A stretch of 64,000 nt of DNA. Origin: Nitrospirota bacterium (lineage in GTDB: Bacteria; Nitrospirota; Leptospirillia; Leptospirillales; Leptospirillaceae). Every line of letters starts with the position of its first letter. The first letter of the stretch is position 1. The notes under the pieces were generated by a model that searched no databases, was not told the DNA's origin, and saw nothing but the letters and a program-made list of their open reading frames with translations. Location of the stretch: positions 1 to 64,000 of the forward strand of contig JAKARS010000004.1 in NCBI GenBank assembly GCA_021828375.1, in the 5' to 3' direction. Of this stretch, positions 18,088 through 25,295 are shown one piece after another. A program made the position numbers and the translations under genes.

Positions 18088-19341
18088 ATGCCTTTTCCCG
18101 CCGCGCCGTTCTTGTCGGCGGTTTCCTTTTCATCGGCACTCTTCCTTTCCCTGCTTGCCTTGCCCCGCTTGGGTGTTTTTGTGGCAATGTTTGCAGGTGT
18201 TCCGATCATCATGGCCCAGCTTCGCTACCCGGCCGTTCTTTTGGGGACAGGGGCCATGGTGACCTCCGGCGGCGTGATCTTTCTCTTTGCCTCCCTTCTC
18301 AAGACCACCATGCCCGGGCTTGCCGTTCTCCTCTATATCGGACTGTGTGGGCTTCCTGCACTCGTCGTGGCATCCCTGATCAGGCGTGGCTCTCCTCCTC
18401 TGATGATTATTTTGTCCGGGGCCTTCCAGATTGTCTTTTTTCTGGGGGGAATCGCCTTCCTTCTTTATGAAAAAACGAGCGGAGAGCTGTGGACCGCTCT
18501 ATCCAAATCCCTTCATCAAGCCGTTTTGATTGTGATGAATACCGCAATCCAGAATGCCCAGACGACACTGACTCCGGATGAAAAGACCCGTCTGATGGCA
18601 TTAGAGCCCATGATTTTCCGGACAGTGGTCTCGATCATTCCTGGCATGCTTGCAAGCTATGGCCTGTTGACCGCGATGGCCTTGTGGGGGGTGCCGGCCG
18701 CTCTCCGCAAAGAGGAGACGCCGACTCTATCGGAGAAAGGGCCGGAGGACTTTCTTCTCCCAGACCCGGTTATTTTTCTCCTGATTGCCTCGTTGGCCCT
18801 CTTTCTTGTTCCGACCCTGTCCGTTCGTATCATCGGGACGAATCTCGTGATGGTTCTTGGGGCGCTTTATGCAGGACAGGGAGTGGCCATTCTGGTACAC
18901 TATGTCAAGAAACGAAAGATAGGGCGCTGGTTTTGGGGGGTTGCCGCACTGTTTGTCGCTCTCCAGCCCTTGTTTTTTCTCCTCTTTTCCATTATCGGTG
19001 TGCTTGATATCTGGGTCGATTTTCGAAACCTAAGAGGGGCCGCCGGGGGAGGGCGAAGTTCGGGGAAGACAGTCGATCAGGGAGGAAATTCAAAGGATGT
19101 ATCGACTCCGACGAATGACAGCCATTGCGATGCTCTGCCTGCTTCCCTCGTGCGCATCGGAGATCGGAAAACCCATCTCCTGGGGGAGCTCGGGCGGAGA
19201 TTCCGCAACGATTTCCCGATTTGGCTCACAGGATACGTCCATCATGTCCGCAACCCCGGGAATGACAGAGGTGGGGCGGGCCTCATGGTACGGACCGACC
19301 TTCTATGGGAAAAAGACAGCCAGTGGAGCCATTTTTCATAA
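18088..19341 (+). CDS. DUF2232 polytopic membrane protein, with long overlap into rlpA
   Basis: The first 320 or so residues form about eight hydrophobic segments with the DUF2232 (YybS-like) pattern, ending in IGVLDIWVDFRNLRG as family members do. Position after rpsR fits the family. The frame then continues for another hundred or so residues without hydrophobic character (GGGRSSGKTVDQGGNSKDV and onward), overlapping the first 245 bases of rlpA in another frame. Either the tail is real or a frameshift near 19050 removed the natural stop. The ATG at 18088 is preferred over the ORF-track start. The function of DUF2232 is unknown. Confidence 0.82.
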   Translation: MPFPAAPFLSAVSFSSALFLSLLALPRLGVFVAMFAGVPIIMAQLRYPAVLLGTGAMVTSGGVIFLFASLLKTTMPGLAVLLYIGLCGLPALVVASLIRRGSPPLMIILSGAFQIVFFLGGIAFLLYEKTSGELWTALSKSLHQAVLIVMNTAIQNAQTTLTPDEKTRLMALEPMIFRTVVSIIPGMLASYGLLTAMALWGVPAALRKEETPTLSEKGPEDFLLPDPVIFLLIASLALFLVPTLSVRIIGTNLVMVLGALYAGQGVAILVHYVKKRKIGRWFWGVAALFVALQPLFFLLFSIIGVLDIWVDFRNLRGAAGGGRSSGKTVDQGGNSKDVSTPTNDSHCDALPASLVRIGDRKTHLLGELGRRFRNDFPIWLTGYVHHVRNPGNDRGGAGLMVRTDLLWEKDSQWSHFS

Positions 19342-19810
19342 GCATGACCTGACGGCTGCCCATCGAACGCTCCCGCTGGGGACAGAAGTTCGTGTGACAA
19401 ACTTGGCCAATGACCGCTCCGTGGATGTTCTGGTGAATGACCGAGGTCCCTTCGTTTCCGGGCGCATCATCGATCTTTCCTGGGAGGCGGCCAACAGGAT
19501 CGGGATTATCGGTCCCGGAACGGGGCTTGTGAAGATCACGGTTCTCAGCTCTCCTGGGGGACGAAGGCTGTCTCCTTCGAATTATGTGGTTCAAGTTGCC
19601 TCCTTCTCGGGGTATCAAGAGGCCATGATCTATGCCAGGAGTTTGAGGCACTATCCGGGAGCCGAGGTGCGCAAGGCCAGGGTAGGGAATCGACGTGTCT
19701 ATCGTGTTTATGTCGGAAGGTTCCAGAATCCCGACAGAGCCCGGAGCTTTGCCCGGCGCGTTAAAAGCGAGCTCGGACACGCCTTCGTCGTGGAGGCCGA
19801 TGCACGCTAG
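19097..19810 (+). CDS. rlpA: RlpA-family lipoprotein with DPBB and SPOR domains
   Basis: RlpA proteins act on septal peptidoglycan. This 237-residue protein has a lipoprotein signal (MYRLRRMTAIAMLCLLPSC) and a double-psi beta-barrel (GRASWYGPTFYGKKTASG, LTAAHRTLPLGTEVRVTNL, VNDRGPFVSGRIIDLS). A C-terminal SPOR domain (NYVVQVASFSGYQEAMIYAR) targets denuded glycans at the septum. GGAGG precedes the ATG. The acidic pattern SGE-x-FD normal in the catalytic part of the barrel reads SGAIFH here, while TAAH is kept, so lytic transglycosylase activity may be lost. Confidence 0.9.
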   Translation: MYRLRRMTAIAMLCLLPSCASEIGKPISWGSSGGDSATISRFGSQDTSIMSATPGMTEVGRASWYGPTFYGKKTASGAIFHKHDLTAAHRTLPLGTEVRVTNLANDRSVDVLVNDRGPFVSGRIIDLSWEAANRIGIIGPGTGLVKITVLSSPGGRRLSPSNYVVQVASFSGYQEAMIYARSLRHYPGAEVRKARVGNRRVYRVYVGRFQNPDRARSFARRVKSELGHAFVVEADAR

Positions 19811-19828
19811 TTTTTAAGAGACATTGAA

Positions 19829-19844
19829 TTTGATGGACATCAAA
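19829..19844. promoter_or_regulatory. Perfect palindrome before the 67-residue basic protein gene
   Basis: TTTGATG, two bases, CATCAAA: a perfect 7-2-7 inverted repeat 21 bases before the ATG at 19865. It could be an operator for a dimeric repressor or a small hairpin. No cognate regulator is visible in the window. Confidence 0.35.
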
Positions 19845-19864
19845 CAGAATCTCAGGAGGATGAA

Positions 19865-20068
19865 ATGGGAAAGCCGGTTGCTGAAAAATTGGAAAAACGA
19901 CTCAATGTCACGAAGGAAATGATTCAAAAGCGAAAGGCTGAGGTTGCTCCCGGGGAACGCAAGGCGGATACTGAGCTTCGTCGCCTCAAAAAAATCGTTC
20001 GACGGGCTTCTTCAAAGAAAAGACGTCAGGCGGGTCCTGCTGCCGGAGCTCCTGCCAAGGAGGGCTAG
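19865..20068 (+). CDS. Small, highly basic protein of unknown function
   Basis: The 67-residue protein is unusually Lys/Arg-rich (KLEKRLNVTKEMIQKRKAEV, RLKKIVRRASSKKRRQ), probably a helix followed by an Ala/Gly/Pro tail. The ATG has CAGGAGG 5 bases upstream, so translation looks genuine. It is not a ribosomal protein that I recognise. RNA or DNA binding is plausible from charge alone. It lies 3 bases before the next small gene. Confidence 0.6.
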   Translation: MGKPVAEKLEKRLNVTKEMIQKRKAEVAPGERKADTELRRLKKIVRRASSKKRRQAGPAAGAPAKEG

Positions 20069-20071
20069 GCT

Positions 20072-20239
20072 GTGTCGATGATCTGGGAGTACAGGGTTGT
20101 CCCTGTGAGCCGCGAGCAGGTCGAGAACCAGTTGAACTTTCTGGGGCTTGAGGGGTGGGAGCTTGTTCAGATTGTTGTAATGAACAGCCCTGAAATTCCT
20201 TATCAGGGATTTTTCAAACGTCTCAAGTCCGGAAGGTGA
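20072..20239 (+). CDS. Small DUF4177-like protein, missing from ORF track
   Basis: From GTG 20072 the frame codes 55 residues: MSMIWEYRVVPVSREQVENQ continuing through LNFLGLEGWELVQIV to a TGA at 20239. The pattern YRVV, LN.LG.EGWELV and FKR is that of DUF4177 domains, which are about 50-60 residues long. The function of these is not known. GGAGGG precedes the start. An ATG two codons in is an equal candidate. Confidence 0.7.
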   Translation: MSMIWEYRVVPVSREQVENQLNFLGLEGWELVQIVVMNSPEIPYQGFFKRLKSGR

Positions 20240-20247
20240 ACGGGGGG

Positions 20248-20703
20248 TCAGGAGGCGTTCTTTGCGATGAGGTCCCTGACCTGTTTTTCGGCATCTGACA
20301 GAGTCTTGAGGGCCTTTCTGTCCAGTGCTTTCAGATCTTGGGAGGCGCTGTCGAGGTTTCCGGCAATGGCTGAAAGATCTTCCGCCGACACCTTTTTCCC
20401 CTCTGCATGTTGAAGATATTTTTTCGCTGATTCGATGGCGACCCGGGCCTCTCCAAAGTTTTGATCGAGAGTGTCGTGGATGGCTGTTTCGATGCTGGTT
20501 TCCGCCATGTGGAGATTGAGAGAGCGGTGGAGCCGATTATAGGATTCTTGAATGTTTTTCCCCTGGCTTCCCAGCTGGGCCTTGAGTGAGTCAATCTGGG
20601 ACTTCATGTCATTGACTTTTGCGTTGTTTTCTTTCGTTCCCATCGAGTAGGCAATCATGACCGTGACAGCGATGGCAGCCACGATGATAAGATTTTTGAT
20701 CAT
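20248..20703 (-). CDS. Membrane-anchored coiled-coil protein
   Basis: From ATG 20703 (AGGAGAAG upstream) the 151-residue protein has one N-terminal membrane segment (MIKNLIIVAAIAVTVMIAYSMG) followed by heptad-rich helices (VNDMKSQIDSLKAQLGSQGK, LDSASQDLKALDRKALKTL). The ORF-track start 19 codons earlier adds Pro/Arg sequence without support. I recognise no family. A periplasmic, inner-membrane-tethered coiled coil is the most that can be said. It is convergent with the DUF4177-like gene. Confidence 0.65.
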   Translation of the reverse strand: MIKNLIIVAAIAVTVMIAYSMGTKENNAKVNDMKSQIDSLKAQLGSQGKNIQESYNRLHRSLNLHMAETSIETAIHDTLDQNFGEARVAIESAKKYLQHAEGKKVSAEDLSAIAGNLDSASQDLKALDRKALKTLSDAEKQVRDLIAKNAS

Positions 20704-20812
20704 TGCTCTCTGACTTCTCCTGTCGTGTCCGATCGTCGATGGGCCAAGTGCGGGGGGCAAGGAAGACCCATTTTACTGCCAATTGCTGTCGATTGTAACA
20801 TGATTGTGGATA

Positions 20813-22183
20813 ATGATGAAAAAGAAGATCACCTGGAACGAAAAAACGGTGGGAATTGTCAGCTTGGGGTGTCCGAAGAACTCTTCTGACACCGAGAGGA
20901 TGATCAGCGACCTTTCCTCGCGTGGATATAAGGTTGTTCCCGATCTCGAAGAAGCTGAGATCCTTCTGGTCAATACCTGCAGCTTCGTCACGGATGCCCG
21001 AAGGGAGTCTGTCGATACCCTGCTTGAACTCTCCCGTTACAAGGAGGAGGGGAAGGCCCGTTATTTGGTCGGTGCAGGATGCCTTGTGTCCCGCTACCGT
21101 GATCAGATGGGGGAGCTCATTCCCGAGGTCGACCTGGCCCTGACCACCTTCGAGGAGCATCGTCTGGGAGAAATCCTCGACCAGGTGGGGGGAAACACCA
21201 CCTCCTCCCTCTCGATTCGCCCCGCGCTCTTTCCCCTTCCGGGAGCCCGTCTGACCCCCCCCCATCGAGCCTACGTGAAGGTGTCCGAAGGGTGTGACCA
21301 CCCGTGCACCTTTTGCTCCATCCCTCTCTCCCGGGGAGGTCAGGTCAGCCGGACGCCGGAGAGTGTTCTGGCAGAGGTTCGTGACCTGGCCATACGTGGA
21401 ACCCGAGAAATCACCCTGATTGCCCAGGATCTGACGCGCTATGGTCAGGATCTGGGGCTGACCGACGGGTTGTCGGAGCTCCTGGAGCGAATCGATGCGG
21501 AGGGGGGAGTTCCTTGGGTCCGTCTTCTCTATGCCTATCCGACGCTTGTGACCGATCGCCTTCTCTCCGTCATGGCAAAGTCCCGGACAGTTCTTCCCTA
21601 TCTCGATATACCACTCCAGCATGTGGAGGCCAGTGTCCTGACTGCCATGAAGCGCCCAGGAAATGTCGAATTCATGAAGCGCCTTGTGGATCGAGTGCGT
21701 TCCGCGATCCCTGGAGTAACGCTCCGTACCACATTCATTACAGGATTCCCGGGAGAAACCGAGCGCGAATTTGAGTCGCTCATGGAGTTCGCGGCATGGG
21801 CCCGCTTTGACCATGTCGGTGTCTTTGCCTTTTCCCGGGAGGAGGGAACTCCGTCCTATTCTTTGCCGGATCAGGTTCCGCATCGGATCAGGATGCGCCG
21901 GAGAAAGGATCTTATGGCGCTGTGCGCCGGGATCTCCCTGGAAAAGAACAAGGCTCTTGAAGGTACAGTTCAGCCGATCCTCATTGAAGGGCTCTCCGAG
22001 CAGTCGGACCTTGTCCTCTCCGGACGGACGCGAGGAATGGCCCCGGATGGGATTGACGGAGAGGTCCTTGTCCTTTCTGGGCAAGGAAGTCCGGGAGAGA
22101 TTGTTGACTGCCGGATCGTCAAGGCTCGTCCCTTCGACCTTGAGGCCTGGGAGATCGGTGTCCCCGAGATCCCCGAAGCTTGA
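20813..22183 (+). CDS. rimO: Ribosomal protein S12 methylthiotransferase RimO
   Basis: RimO is a radical-SAM enzyme that methylthiolates an Asp of S12. The N-terminal MTTase domain has its three cluster cysteines (VSLGCPKNSSDTERM, VNTCSFV, GAGCLVSRY), then the radical-SAM motif GCDHPCTFCSIPLSRG, and a C-terminal TRAM domain that binds S12. GCPKNSSDTE and the length of about 457 residues favour RimO over MiaB. ATG codons at 20813 and 20816 are both possible, neither with a strong ribosome site. Confidence 0.94.
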   Translation: MMKKKITWNEKTVGIVSLGCPKNSSDTERMISDLSSRGYKVVPDLEEAEILLVNTCSFVTDARRESVDTLLELSRYKEEGKARYLVGAGCLVSRYRDQMGELIPEVDLALTTFEEHRLGEILDQVGGNTTSSLSIRPALFPLPGARLTPPHRAYVKVSEGCDHPCTFCSIPLSRGGQVSRTPESVLAEVRDLAIRGTREITLIAQDLTRYGQDLGLTDGLSELLERIDAEGGVPWVRLLYAYPTLVTDRLLSVMAKSRTVLPYLDIPLQHVEASVLTAMKRPGNVEFMKRLVDRVRSAIPGVTLRTTFITGFPGETEREFESLMEFAAWARFDHVGVFAFSREEGTPSYSLPDQVPHRIRMRRRKDLMALCAGISLEKNKALEGTVQPILIEGLSEQSDLVLSGRTRGMAPDGIDGEVLVLSGQGSPGEIVDCRIVKARPFDLEAWEIGVPEIPEA

Positions 22184-22258
22184 GGAGGGGAAAGGAAGGC
22201 CTGTGGCGCAGTCGTTCTTCTCGGGCGGACCTCATCTCGTTGGAAGACAGAAAAACAG

Positions 22259-23335
22259 ATGAGCCGAATCCCACCAGAACCTCTTCGGGGAAGAGGGGCC
22301 CTCTCCCTTCCCGACAACCGTTTCGACCGGGAAATCCGGGAGCTCGTCTCTGACGACGGAGTTCCGCCTGCACTCGACAATGTCACGCGCCTCATTCCTG
22401 AGACGGCGCGAACAATCATCACGGAAAATGACTCCCCCGACGTGGGATTCTCCCGATCCGTGAACCCCTATCGAGGGTGTGAACATGGATGCATTTACTG
22501 CTTTGCTCGTCCATCCCACGCCACGGTGGGATATTCTCCGGGGCTGGACTTCGAACGGAGGATTCTGTTCAAAAAGGACGCCCCGGCCCTTCTGGAAAAG
22601 GAACTGTCAAAAAAGGGCTATGCCGTTGAGCCTTTGGCGCTGGGCATCAACACGGATGCCTACCAGCCGGCAGAGGATGCCCTTGGTCTGACGCGAGCGA
22701 TTCTGGGTGTTCTGGACAGATTCAACCATCCTGTGGTTCTCATCACGAAATCGTCCCTCATCGAGCGGGATCTGGACATTCTGTCTTCGATGGCGGGGCG
22801 GCACCTTGTCCATGTTCATCTCTCCCTCCCCACCCTCGATGAGGCTCTCTCCCGCCATCTCGAACCTCGGGCCACGACCCCGTCCCGCCGAATTGAAACG
22901 CTTCGCCGTCTCTCCTCGGCACATGTTCCCACCGGGGTTCTCGTCGCTCCCGTGATCCCAGGGTTGACCTGCCATGAGCTTGAGTCGATCCTCTCGATCT
23001 CAAGGGAGGCCGGAGGGGTCTCGGCAGAGTATATCCTTCTGCGACTCCCCCTGGAGGTTCGGGGCCTCTTTTCCGAATGGCTCGAACGGCATTACCCTGA
23101 CAAGGCCCAGGCGGTTCTCTCCCGGCTCCGGGAATACCATGGAGGAAAGCTCTATGATGACCGTTTTGGGGTTCGGATGCGGGGAGAAGGAATGATGGCC
23201 GATCTCCTCTCCAAGCGGATGGAGGTGGCCACAAGAAGGCTTGCCTTCCCGGGGCTCCCTCCTTTTGAAACGGGATTGTTCCGGCCTCCCTATCGTCCGT
23301 CTTCTTCTCGCCTGTTTCCAAACTTCATTCCCTAA
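22259..23335 (+). CDS. PA0069-family radical SAM protein
   Basis: The 358-residue protein has the cluster motif NPYRGCEHGCIYCFARPSH and the sequence style of the PA0069 / spore-photoproduct-lyase-like family (TDAYQPAEDALGLTRAIL, ITKSSLIERDLDIL). Family members are widespread, but no reaction is established that I know of. It follows rimO by 75 bases in the same direction. It is the fourth radical-SAM gene in the window after hpnH, the DUF512 protein and rimO. Confidence 0.88.
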   Translation: MSRIPPEPLRGRGALSLPDNRFDREIRELVSDDGVPPALDNVTRLIPETARTIITENDSPDVGFSRSVNPYRGCEHGCIYCFARPSHATVGYSPGLDFERRILFKKDAPALLEKELSKKGYAVEPLALGINTDAYQPAEDALGLTRAILGVLDRFNHPVVLITKSSLIERDLDILSSMAGRHLVHVHLSLPTLDEALSRHLEPRATTPSRRIETLRRLSSAHVPTGVLVAPVIPGLTCHELESILSISREAGGVSAEYILLRLPLEVRGLFSEWLERHYPDKAQAVLSRLREYHGGKLYDDRFGVRMRGEGMMADLLSKRMEVATRRLAFPGLPPFETGLFRPPYRPSSSRLFPNFIP

Positions 23336-23350
23336 TATCTCGGAGACTCA

Positions 23351-24250
23351 TTGAAAGATCTCAAACTCTATCCGGCTCTCGCCCTTTTTTTTCTTTCCCT
23401 GATCTGGGGCTACAATTGGGTCGTCATGAAGGGGGCGCTGGCAGACTGTCCTCCGCTCCTCTTTGCCGCCCTCCGTGTCTTGGGAGGAGCGGTCGTTCTC
23501 TTTGCCATCCTGAGGGCCATGGGGCGCCCTCTGAGGATGCCTCCATTGAGGTATGTCTTTCCGTTGGGGCTTCTTCAGTCGACAGGATTTGTCGGGTGTA
23601 CCCTTTGGGCGCTGGAGTATGGCTCCGCGGGTAAAACGGCTATTCTCGTCTATATGATGCCAATTTGGCTTGTTCTTCTCTCCTCTGTCTTTCTCGGGGA
23701 GAGAATTCGGGGACTGGAAAAGCCGGCTCTGGGCCTGTCTCTTGTGGGCCTTCTTCTCATTCTGGACCCGCTGAACATAAAGGGAGGAACAGGACTCCTT
23801 CTGGCAGTTCTTTCGGGGATTTTCTGAGCCCTTTCAGCTGTTTGGCAAAAACGGTTCGGATCACCCGCCTTTGACATTCTTGATGTCACGGCCTGGCAAA
23901 TGGTCCTGGGAGGGGTCGTCATCTTGGGATTGGCGCTCCTCGTCGATCCCTGGTCAATTCACTGGACGACCGGCCTGACCTTGGCACTCCTTTATAATGC
24001 GGTGCCGGGAAATGCGCTGGCCTGGATACTTTGGGCCTATGCCCTCCATCGCCTTCCCTCCGGCGTCGCCGGTATGGGAACTCTTCTTGCTCCGGCCGTG
24101 GGAATTCTGGCCTCATGGGGCCAATTGGGGGAACGGCCGGATTGGCTGGAGGGAAGCGGTATGACCCTGATCTTTGTCTCGATGGCTCTTGTGATTGCCG
24201 AGCACATGAGGGACCATGAGACAATCGAATTTTCTGAGGCCCAGGAGTGA
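23351..24250 (+). pseudogene. EamA/DMT-family transporter interrupted by one in-frame TGA
   Basis: Two ORFs (23351-23827 and 23900-24250) lie in the same frame and together make one normal EamA protein of about 300 residues and ten membrane helices. The first half begins LYPALALFFLSLIWGYNWVVMKGA. The halves join as SGIF-stop-ALSAVWQKRF, where family members usually have Trp-Ala. TGG to TGA is a single base change. No indel is seen and both sides read cleanly, so the mutation is recent, or it is a sequencing error. If real, only a five-helix half protein would be made. The substrate is unknown (the family includes amino acid and metabolite exporters). Confidence 0.8.
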
Positions 24251-24316
24251 GTTTCTGAAAGAATTCCAGAAGAAGCAGAAAGGTTGAGGTAAAGAGAACG
24301 CCATGATCAGGAAAAA

Positions 24317-24400
24317 TGGTGCGAGAGGGGGGACTTGAACCCCCACGGGTTGCCCCGCCAGATCCTAAGTCTGGTGCGTCTGCCGTTTCGCCACTCTCGC
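24317..24400 (-). tRNA. tRNA-Leu (anticodon TAG)
   Basis: Read on the minus strand: acceptor GCGAGAG pairs with CTCTCGC, the anticodon arm CCAGA/TCTGG holds CTTAGGA with anticodon TAG, there is a long variable arm, then T arm GGGGGTTCAAGTCCCCC and an encoded CCA. The 84-base length with a class II variable arm fits Leu. Confidence 0.95.
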
Positions 24401-24437
24401 GGGTCGGAGTTTCTTATTTTATGAGGATTGGACCGCG

Positions 24438-25295
24438 TTGACAATCTCCGGGAGCCCAAGATTTTTGCAGGGAGTCAGGATCTATTCCCTCATCAACCTC
24501 CTTCTCTCTGCCATGATGGCGCTCGTCGCGCATCCCCGACTCTCGACTCCGCTTTTTGAGTTTCCCCTTTTGGCCATTCTCCATCTTCTTGTCCTGGGAG
24601 GAATCCTTCCCCTTCTGATGATCCGCTGGCTTGAATTCTCCCTCCATCTGCGGCTCGGGCTGGCCTTTACGCAGGCGGGAGCCGCTGTCCTGGTCGTGGG
24701 TTTTCTTCTTCATCCACGATCAGCCCTTCCCATGGAGGGAGGTCTCCTCGTGGCCGCAGGGATCCTTCTTGCCATGCTGTCCCTTCCTTGGACCCATCGT
24801 TCTTTTCGGTTCTGGTTTTTTCTTTGGTCGTCCGCGGTTTTCGGTGTTTACCTGGGAGGGGTTTTGGCCCGACCTGTCGTTGATCCGATTCCCTTTAGCG
24901 CGATTGCCGTTCATGCCCTGCTTGGGGGCGGACTGGGTCTCTTCTCGCTGGGATGGCTTCGCCGGGAAGGACCCCGATATCCCCTGTGGGAGGCTGCCTC
25001 TTTGCTCCTCATGATTGTGGGGGTGGGGCTGGTTTTACAGAGGACATTGTTGAATGGAACGATGGTTTTTCTGGTGGCGGGAGCCTTTGTGATTTTGCTG
25101 GAGGGAGTGAGCTTCCGGGGCCGTCTTCTCTCCATGGTTCTTTCCGGGGTGTGTGTGCTGGGCGGTGTTCGGGGATGGTTTCTTCCGGGAGAGTGGATCT
25201 CTGCGCTGGCAGGATCCTTTGTTCTCGGAGGGCTTGCGGGGCTTATTGGTGGTGCTAGGCCCCTGCCGTCACGACCGTCGGCTCTTTTTCCGTAA
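24438..25295 (+). CDS. Polytopic membrane protein of unknown function
   Basis: The 285-residue protein consists almost entirely of hydrophobic segments, about ten, such as FPLLAILHLLVLGGILPLLMI and AIAVHALLGGGLGLFSLGWL, with several histidines at helix ends. This recalls NnrS or heme-copper-related membrane proteins, but no diagnostic motif is present. The TTG start at 24438 is uncertain; a TTG at 24465 is also possible. Its 3' end overlaps the convergent AAA+ gene by 41 bases. Confidence 0.65.
   Translation: MTISGSPRFLQGVRIYSLINLLLSAMMALVAHPRLSTPLFEFPLLAILHLLVLGGILPLLMIRWLEFSLHLRLGLAFTQAGAAVLVVGFLLHPRSALPMEGGLLVAAGILLAMLSLPWTHRSFRFWFFLWSSAVFGVYLGGVLARPVVDPIPFSAIAVHALLGGGLGLFSLGWLRREGPRYPLWEAASLLLMIVGVGLVLQRTLLNGTMVFLVAGAFVILLEGVSFRGRLLSMVLSGVCVLGGVRGWFLPGEWISALAGSFVLGGLAGLIGGARPLPSRPSALFP

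Noticed and set aside
20609-22084. 491-codon minus-strand ORF
   Set aside because: It is antisense to rimO, which has full family motifs; the ORF has no recognisable domain and runs into the coiled-coil gene.
24437-24442. TTGACA as a -35 element
   Set aside because: No -10 at suitable distance; it coincides with the possible TTG start of the membrane protein gene.
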